Source: Phycisphaerales bacterium Planc_01
GTDB taxonomy: Bacteria; Planctomycetota; Phycisphaerae; Sedimentisphaerales; Anaerobacaceae
DNA: 48,195 nucleotides
Assembly: GCA_001603075.1 (NCBI GenBank)
Contig: LVBB01000134.1
Coordinates: 43,646 to 91,840 of the forward strand
Direction: 5' to 3'
Each line of letters begins with the position of its first letter. Positions within the stretch are counted from its first letter, which is position 1. This document shows positions 42,670 through 48,195 of the stretch, one piece after another. The notes under the pieces are model-generated. The model saw nothing but the letters and a program-made list of their open reading frames with translations, did not search any database and was not told the origin of the DNA. The translations under genes and the position numbers were made by a program.

Positions 42670-43479
42670 TCAGAAGTCCCGATACCGACGCATCCAGCCG
42701 GGCCAGTCGTCGGGGTTGACGCCGCCGGCCAGGGTCCACGGGCCGGCGGTGTCATAGGTCTTGTGCCACTTCAACGTCCACAATTCCTTCAGATCGACCT
42801 TCCGCACCGACCAGTCGAGGAACGCCATATTGGTGCCCCCGTCGTGCCGGTCGATGCAGATGCGCCGCATGTGCTGTGTGCCCTGCCACGCCATATCCGG
42901 GACATCGGGCGGATTGTCGACCGGCAACGGGAAGACATTGAATCGCAGGGCGTCCATGAACAGGGGCACATGCCCCGCTCCCTTGACGTCGGGCGTCCTC
43001 CAGTTGTTTTTGGTCTCAAAACCCTCGTACACCGTGACGTAGTCGGGCGGCGGATTCTCGACCCAGCCGTTGATTCCGTAGCTGCCCCAATCGCCTTCCT
43101 CCGCGTATCCCTCGCCCCAGAACCGGCCCCAGGCGCTGAACACGTTCCACACCGGCGCGGCCTGGCCGTACTCGTCGACGATGGGCTTCAGGGCCGTGGG
43201 GCAACAGCGAATCTTGTGGTCGTTCTTGTACAGCGGCCGCAGTGCGTTCATCCAGTGGTGGGTGTGGCCGCTTCCCACGCCCGCCTGAAATTTCCCGTTG
43301 TTCTCCTGGGTGAACATGGAGAAAAAGAGATTCCACTGCTTGAGGTTCGCCCGGCAGGCTACGGTTCGCGCCTGCTGTCGCACCCTTGCCAGCGCCGGCA
43401 TCAGAACGGCCATGAGCAGGGCGATAATGGCGATGACCACGAGCAGTTCGATCAATGTAAAGGCTTTTCGCTTACGCAT
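42670..43479 (-). CDS. Prepilin-like (type II pseudopilin/DUF1559-type) protein
   Basis: The start at 43479 gives [20 protein letters not shown], the type IV prepilin leader with cleavage before Phe and an N-terminal hydrophobic helix. The 269-residue protein then has a globular domain rich in aromatic residues and ends with the planctomycete pattern [20 protein letters not shown] followed by KWHKTY. Large families of such proteins occur in planctomycete genomes and probably form or bind extracellular fibres after processing by a type IV prepilin peptidase, which is not in the window. AGGAG precedes the start. Confidence 0.88.
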   Translation of the reverse strand: MRKRKAFTLIELLVVIAIIALLMAVLMPALARVRQQARTVACRANLKQWNLFFSMFTQENNGKFQAGVGSGHTHHWMNALRPLYKNDHKIRCCPTALKPIVDEYGQAAPVWNVFSAWGRFWGEGYAEEGDWGSYGINGWVENPPPDYVTVYEGFETKNNWRTPDVKGAGHVPLFMDALRFNVFPLPVDNPPDVPDMAWQGTQHMRRICIDRHDGGTNMAFLDWSVRKVDLKELWTLKWHKTYDTAGPWTLAGGVNPDDWPGWMRRYRDF

Positions 43480-43535
43480 CGTGTACGTTCTCCTGCCACA
43501 TAGGCCGCCTTCTTCCAATCGGACTCGACGTACGT

Positions 43536-46436
43536 CTAATTCGGACTTGCGATTTCGTTTGAGAAGGCGTAATGGTGCCATGAATCGCCTGTCACAAGGG
43601 CGTCGAACATGAAGCTCATTTCGGTGCCCGTCGCGATGTAGGTATACGTGATCCGTTGTCCATTGCCGGAGCCGGCGCCGTTCTGATCGATGCGCGTCGG
43701 ATTGTTCGGATTGTCGCCGGGCGTGATGTCGGTGAAGCGTCCTCCGGCTCCGCCGTACCCGACGGTGTAGAACGTCGCCACATACAGAGTGCCGGGCACC
43801 AGGCCGGTCAGGGTCAGCACGGGATGATTGTCGTCCTGGTCCCCGTAGAAGAACCCTCGCACGAGGGCGGCGCTGTCACCGGTGACGTTGACGGGGTTGC
43901 TCGTGTCGAAGACGTTTGTCGCAGGACCCGTCAATGCCCAGTTCGTCCCGGAACGATTCGTATCGCGCTCGAAATACACGCCGTTGCCTGCGAGGAACGG
44001 TTCGCCGTCAGCGCCTTCGCCGCTGAACTTGCCGGTGTGTGTATAGATCGTGTCGCTGCGTAGGGCCGAATCGTGGTCGCCGGTCCACGGATGGACGGAG
44101 AATGTGCCTCCGGGAGAAGTGGTCGGTTCGAGCCGGATGTCGTCGAAGTACACCACTCCCGCGCCGCCCGTCGCCCCGACGCGCTCGAAGCCGATGCTCA
44201 GTTCGGTGACATTGCGGAGGTTCACGTTCAGATCGGCCAGGTTCACACTCCACGGCCGCCACAGCGTCTGCTTCAGGTCGTCGGCTTCGCCACCGTACAG
44301 AATCTTGGAGCCATTGACCTTCACATACATCTGCTGGGCCGCATTGTCCGGATCGCCATAGAAGTGCAGCGTCAGAGCCTGAATGCCGTGCTGGGTCCAA
44401 TCCTGGCCGACCTGCAGATCGGCCACATTCACGGTCGCCTCCGAATACGTGGCGGCGTTGTTGTCATAGTAGAAAGGCATGGACTGGCGACCGCTTCGAA
44501 CGATGCTCTGCTCGGCAAACGGGGTCTGGAGGTGGCCGACGGTTGAACCGGTGTTGTTGACCCAGCCGTCGATCCAGGTGTCGAAGATCGCCTCGCCGGC
44601 GTCGATATCGTCGGTGTAGCTTTCAAAGTCTTCGACGAGCAGATACTGTTGTGTGGCAAAGCTCCAGAGAGTGCCTTGCCATGACTCGGTCTCCTGCACG
44701 GCATTGATCTGCCAGTAGTACGTGGTGGCCAGATGCAGCGCGCCGGGAACGTAGCTGTTGCCGGCGACGACACCGGCCAGCGTCAGTGCCTCGGCCTCGG
44801 TGCCCAGATACACCTCGTGTGAGACGGCGTCGCGGCCGGCCCTCCAGGCCAGCGTGCTGTCCACGGCAACGTTCGCGGCGCCGTCGGCCGGCTGCGGCTC
44901 GCGAGCCTGTACGGGAATGTACGTGAAACGGACCTCGCTGAGTCCGTACTGGCCCCGTGTTCCCCATCCGCTGTTGACGGTCAGCCGGATGAATTGGGCG
45001 GCGATGCCCTGCAAACCGACGACGGTGTTGGCGGTATAGTCGTCCCTTGCGGTTGCCTGGGCGAACTCCGCGTCGTCCAGAACCGTCCAATCGGCGCCGT
45101 TCTCGGAGTACTCGATCGTCACGTCTTTGACTCCGAAGCCAAGCACCGGCTCGAACTGTACGTTGTAGTTCCAGACCAGGAGTTCGTGGAGCTTGTAGAT
45201 GCGATCGAACTCGTATTGGATGTACAGAGCTTCACCTGCAGGCGGGGAGGCCAGCCACATGTCGGCGCTCTCGACGGAGTGCTGGCCGCCTGCGTTGAGA
45301 CCTGAACCATCGACCGTCCGTTCCGGCAGGAACGCCTGATCCGAAATCCCGTTGCTGGTTGCGACCCCGTTTTCGATCGGGTAGCCGACGGGTTCGGTGG
45401 TGAAGCTCCAGACGGCGCCTTTGAAGATCGTACTGTCCGGCGGCGCATTGATCTCATCGACCCGCCAATAGTAGACGGTTTCGAAGTCGAGTGCGTCGGC
45501 CGGTACGTATGTGGTCCCGGCCTGGCCCCGGCTGACGAGCACCCCCATCGGGTTGGACCGACTGGCATCATTCACATCGTCGAAGGCCGTTCCAAAGTAG
45601 ACATCGCGCGTCGTGGCGGTCTTGGCCGGATCCCAACTCAAGACCACATCCCTCGGCACATCGACGGCCTCATCGGCCGGCTGCGGATTGAACGCCGTCT
45701 TTCCGGCGTACCCGGTCATGACGATATGGACTTCCTGCGGCGACAATGCCCGGCTGTAGATGCGAACGTCGTCCATCAGGCCCTGGAAGTAGCCATAGGC
45801 CATGCCGCCGAATTGGATCGGCGCATACACGATCTGCCTTGGTGACGTGACGCCTGTATGAACCGCCACGCCGTTCAGGAAGATCGTGGGCTGCTTGTCG
45901 GCATAGACCACCATGACGTGGTTCCAGTCCTCTCCCAACGCGGTCGGATAGGCCGCCGTGGCAGGCATGTAGTTGCTTCCGTGCTCGTAGACGGCCACGC
46001 CATTGGTTCCGACGGACAATCCGGCGCCGGCGTTCTGATCTCCGCCGTGGCTTGGATCGAATGCGTACCTCTGGTTGTTCACCCCGACGGTCCCGGACGA
46101 GGCCTGCGCATCCAGTTCGTGCGTCGCCGATGTCTTCAGCCACGCTCCGAAAGTGAATGTGTCGGTCGGCCGTCCCGTAGTCCCCACCACAACATGATCG
46201 TCCGTTCCATCGAATTGCAGCGCTCCGGCCACGATCCCGGTGGTCCACACCGGCCCATTGTTGAGGGTGCCATGGTTTCCATTGCCGCTCTGGTCGTAGG
46301 CGGTGGTCCCGGAGCCCTCGTCGAAGGGCCACCATCCAACAAGCTCCGGTTGAAGTCCTGCGTCAAAGGCCCTCGCCGGCGCGCCCGCCCCCAACACCAT
46401 CAGTGGAACGACAAGCCAACCCAGTCTCTTGCACAT
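43536..46436 (-). CDS. Large secreted LamG/F5-8C-like multidomain protein
   Basis: This 966-residue protein has a signal peptide ([20 protein letters not shown]) and the order LamG (about 28-250: [20 protein letters not shown], ending [15 protein letters not shown]), an Ig/Fn3-like module ([20 protein letters not shown]), an F5/8 type C-like domain (about 355-510: [17 protein letters not shown]-like discoidin strand, [35 protein letters not shown]), a second Fn3-like module, a CBM-like block ([30 protein letters not shown]) and a C-terminal beta domain. The second of two nearby ATG codons is used because AAGGAGG abuts the first. It shares the MCK start and LamG with the 39478-42120 gene. It probably binds surface or environmental polysaccharide. 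Confidence 0.88.
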   Translation of the reverse strand: MCKRLGWLVVPLMVLGAGAPARAFDAGLQPELVGWWPFDEGSGTTAYDQSGNGNHGTLNNGPVWTTGIVAGALQFDGTDDHVVVGTTGRPTDTFTFGAWLKTSATHELDAQASSGTVGVNNQRYAFDPSHGGDQNAGAGLSVGTNGVAVYEHGSNYMPATAAYPTALGEDWNHVMVVYADKQPTIFLNGVAVHTGVTSPRQIVYAPIQFGGMAYGYFQGLMDDVRIYSRALSPQEVHIVMTGYAGKTAFNPQPADEAVDVPRDVVLSWDPAKTATTRDVYFGTAFDDVNDASRSNPMGVLVSRGQAGTTYVPADALDFETVYYWRVDEINAPPDSTIFKGAVWSFTTEPVGYPIENGVATSNGISDQAFLPERTVDGSGLNAGGQHSVESADMWLASPPAGEALYIQYEFDRIYKLHELLVWNYNVQFEPVLGFGVKDVTIEYSENGADWTVLDDAEFAQATARDDYTANTVVGLQGIAAQFIRLTVNSGWGTRGQYGLSEVRFTYIPVQAREPQPADGAANVAVDSTLAWRAGRDAVSHEVYLGTEAEALTLAGVVAGNSYVPGALHLATTYYWQINAVQETESWQGTLWSFATQQYLLVEDFESYTDDIDAGEAIFDTWIDGWVNNTGSTVGHLQTPFAEQSIVRSGRQSMPFYYDNNAATYSEATVNVADLQVGQDWTQHGIQALTLHFYGDPDNAAQQMYVKVNGSKILYGGEADDLKQTLWRPWSVNLADLNVNLRNVTELSIGFERVGATGGAGVVYFDDIRLEPTTSPGGTFSVHPWTGDHDSALRSDTIYTHTGKFSGEGADGEPFLAGNGVYFERDTNRSGTNWALTGPATNVFDTSNPVNVTGDSAALVRGFFYGDQDDNHPVLTLTGLVPGTLYVATFYTVGYGGAGGRFTDITPGDNPNNPTRIDQNGAGSGNGQRITYTYIATGTEMSFMFDALVTGDSWHHYAFSNEIASPN

Positions 46437-47083
46437 GGTCATCCTCCTTCAAACAATGGTCAAAGCCCGATGCGCATCCTCCGGCAACATGCCACACAAC
46501 GTGCCACTCCCCCGGCAACAGGCCGTCGCCGAGGTCGATGTTCTCTTGTGATACGGGGCTCGACAGAAAAGACATGAGAACTCATCTCCCTCCTGTGGCC
46601 GACGTGCGAACGATGATGTGAACGTGGATCTTCCACGATGCGCCGAAACTCCGCAACCCGCGCCCCCGGTCCTGCTTTCGTGCGAGGCAGAATGCATGGA
46701 AGACGGCCTCCAACCGAACGGGGCCCGCCGGCCGGTTGCAGAGGGCGCCCCCCTCACGACTCTGCAATCGGCGTCAGGTCCTCAAAAGAACCTTCGCGAC
46801 AACCTCCATTTGTACCAGATTGCGTGCGTTCGAGCAACAATCTCCTCGACGCGATTTGGCGCATCCGAATGCGAACAACCTCAAACCCACCTCAGACGAC
46901 GGTGTCCTGCTGCGTCTGGGCGCCGTCGAGGGGGGCTGACTCGTTCGTCGTTCATATCGTCTGAGAGTGACGGTATGGTCATGTGTCCGATGCGACGATT
47001 CCGTCATCGTCGCCCCAGCGGCATCGCTGATACCGCGAGAGCAGGTGTATTGGGCACCCATGTTGCCGCAGCTTCCTATTGTC
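46437..47083. other. Leader region upstream of the LamG/F5-8C gene
   Basis: About 650 bases hold no gene I can support. A weak minus-strand promoter (TTGCTC at 46832-46837, TACAAA at 46809-46814, spacer 17) could drive the LamG/F5-8C gene with a leader of about 370 nt, and short stretches (CTGAGGTG near 46900) resemble the leader of the other LamG gene. Confidence 0.4.
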
Positions 47084-47131
47084 AAATACGTAGTTTCCAC
47101 AATAGACGGGTCACTTCCATCGTAATACACT
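47084..47131 (+). promoter_or_regulatory. Promoter with upstream TACGTAGTTTCC box (copy 3)
   Basis: The box AAATACGTAGTTTCC (47084-47098) is identical to copy 1. A -35 TAGACG (47103-47108) starts 19 bases from the box start and a -10 TACACT (47126-47131) follows with spacer 17. It precedes the proline/tryptophan-rich gene at 47208. Confidence 0.75.
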
Positions 47132-47207
47132 GCTGCCCGTCGTTTCGAGGAGGCCGAGGAGGGAACTGTCGCATTGCGGTGTATGTGCCTTGTGGGAAAG
47201 GAAACCC

Positions 47208-47606
47208 ATGGACTCGAAGAGACCGACACGGAGGCGAAGCGTGCTGGCCAGGTTGATGACGGGTGGGGCGGTGCTGCTGCTGTTTGTCCTGCTGGTGAGC
47301 CCCGGTGACGCCGCTCCGGGCGTCGGCGTGGTCAGTCCGACCACGACGATCGCCGTTCAGCAGGCCCTGGCGACGAACGCGGTTGCCATGGGCTGGGGGG
47401 GCTGTAGCTGGGTTCACATCCCGGATTGGATGCTGCCGCGCAGCCCGTGCCAGCCACCGTGGGTCCCGGCGCCGCCGATCTGGATCCCGCAGCCACCGAT
47501 CTGGATCCCGCAACCGCCAATCTGGATCCCGCAGCCGCCGGTCTGGACGCCGGGGCCGCCGGTCTGGGTCCCCAGGCCGCCGGTCTGGTTTGGCCCTCGG
47601 TGGTGA
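47208..47606 (+). CDS. Small exported Pro/Trp-rich repeat protein
   Basis: This 132-residue protein has a basic N-terminus and signal peptide (RRSVLARLMTGGAVLLLFVL, then LVSPGDAAPG) and a C-terminal run of six to seven copies of a six-residue unit, PPIWIPQ-like (PPWVPA, PPIWIPQ three times, PPVWTPG, PPVWVPR, PPVWFGP). The repeat is built from near-identical 18-bp DNA units. AAAGGAAA precedes the ATG. I do not recognise a family; the run of Pro and Trp suggests an extended rod that contacts polysaccharide or protein partners. The gene lies under a TACGTAG-box promoter and 200 bases before the export lipoprotein gene. Confidence 0.8.
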   Translation: MDSKRPTRRRSVLARLMTGGAVLLLFVLLVSPGDAAPGVGVVSPTTTIAVQQALATNAVAMGWGGCSWVHIPDWMLPRSPCQPPWVPAPPIWIPQPPIWIPQPPIWIPQPPVWTPGPPVWVPRPPVWFGPRW

Positions 47607-47806
47607 TGGCTGGGTCGGTCGGAGCGGCCCGAATCAAGGGCCAATGGGATGATCCGGGCATTCGCGGCGTTTCGACGTCGCCGGTGCAGGGAGCCGCTGC
47701 GCATCGGCCAGCGCGGTGCGTGAGGATACAAGCATGCGGGTGAGGTCAACGGGAGTTTGCCCGCGAGAGGATAGCGGGCAGAGAGATTGGTAAGGGGAGA
47801 AAACAA

Positions 47807-48195
47807 GTGAACCTCGCGAATGGTGCTTTGCGCCGGCGATTGCTGTGCGCCTGGCACGGGGGCCCGGGGACTGTCCTGGCGGTGGTCCTGGTCCTTTCGT
47901 TGTCGGGTTGCAGCGATCAGGTTCGGATGCCACAGCCGGAAGAATTGGAGGCCTTCGAGCGGGCCCGCGCGGCCGTGACGACGGTGGACATGGACCGGAT
48001 CGAGAAGGCCAAGCTCAAGACCGGTCCCTATCGAGTCGTTCCCGGCGACGTGCTGGAATTCACGATGCCTGCGCTGCTCCAGGCGGTCACCGCCAGGGAG
48101 GTGCAGGCGGCGCAGGCGCGAAGCCAGGGGGACTACCCCAATCCTGTTCGGCCCGAGAATTGCTGTGTCTTGATGGAGCAGGATTCGAGGCGTAG
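47807..48195 (+). CDS. Polysaccharide-export lipoprotein (Wza-like), 3' end outside window
   Basis: The GTG start at 47807 has AAGGGGAG seven bases upstream. The frame reads a basic N-terminus, a hydrophobic core (TVLAVVLVLSLSGC, with lipobox LSGC), then a linker and the Poly_export opening GPYRVVPGDVLEFTMP, the conserved YxIxPGDxL-type motif of Wza/GfcE outer-membrane polysaccharide exporters. The frame is open at the window end (two bases of the next codon). Its role would be exopolysaccharide or capsule export across the outer membrane. Confidence 0.75.
   Translation, partial: MNLANGALRRRLLCAWHGGPGTVLAVVLVLSLSGCSDQVRMPQPEELEAFERARAAVTTVDMDRIEKAKLKTGPYRVVPGDVLEFTMPALLQAVTAREVQAAQARSQGDYPNPVRPENCCVLMEQDSRR

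Noticed and set aside
46618-47256. A 212-codon plus-strand frame upstream of the Pro/Trp repeat gene.
   Set aside because: It runs through the box-carrying promoter and the start of the next gene and has no ribosome site.

Overview
The window looks like a chromosomal piece of a planctomycete, probably of the Phycisphaerae/Sedimentisphaerales type. This is inferred from gene content only: large secreted LamG proteins, 3-keto-disaccharide hydrolase (DUF1080) and GH172 (DUF2961) enzymes, a secreted GH29 enzyme, a prepilin-like protein with the planctomycete C-terminal pattern, a PEP-CTERM-like anchor, GC-rich DNA and a two-subunit glycine decarboxylase. No rRNA or other taxonomic marker is present.

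Layout. 1-11.8 kb, mostly minus strand: a secreted carbohydrate/peptide-processing set (SGNH esterase-GH29 fucosidase fusion, DUF1080 hydrolase, alkaline phosphatase, GLUG-repeat protein coupled to an HExxH protein, GH172 protein, archaemetzincin-like lipoprotein), a small membrane protein and MscL, with tRNA-Ser and tRNA-Arg. Between 2.6 and 3.35 kb, plus strand, lie two apparent non-coding transcription units, each with its own promoter and intrinsic terminator. 12.1-18.3 kb, plus strand: archaeal-type 3-dehydroquinate synthase II, then the glycine cleavage genes gcvT-gcvH-gcvPA-gcvPB. 18.4-21.4 kb: tRNA-Ala, a nitroreductase, tRNA-Val, an IS256-family transposase and an IS200-like element with an in-frame stop. 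21.7-29.9 kb, minus strand: a Tad (tight adherence) pilus operon running from a truncated secretin through TadZ, TadA, TadB, TadC, a CpaD-like lipoprotein and a TPR lipoprotein to two small proteins. 30.2-33.8 kb: a palindromic/tandem repeat cluster and two TadE/G-like proteins on the plus strand, each with a strong promoter. 33.8-36.7 kb: unknown proteins and an IS200 remnant. 36.7-39.4 kb: a YidR-like beta-propeller protein made of two nearly identical 427-residue copies. 39.5-46.4 kb, minus strand: two large LamG surface proteins flanking a prepilin-like protein. 47.1 kb to the end: a proline/tryptophan repeat protein and the start of a polysaccharide-export lipoprotein gene.

The strongest unexplained signal is a 15-base box, AAATACGTAGTTTCC (one base varies), found three times. 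Each copy starts exactly 19 bases before a -35 hexamer that is followed by a good -10. Two copies drive the adjacent non-coding units at 2.7-3.3 kb. The third drives the proline/tryptophan repeat gene beside the polysaccharide-export gene, 44 kb away. This suggests one regulator, possibly a FixJ/NarL-type response regulator, controlling structured small RNAs and a cell-surface locus. Other notable points are the secretin gene without its N-terminus and with a promoter at its start codon, the recent internal gene duplication at 36.8-39.4 kb, and several long cruciform or repeat structures.
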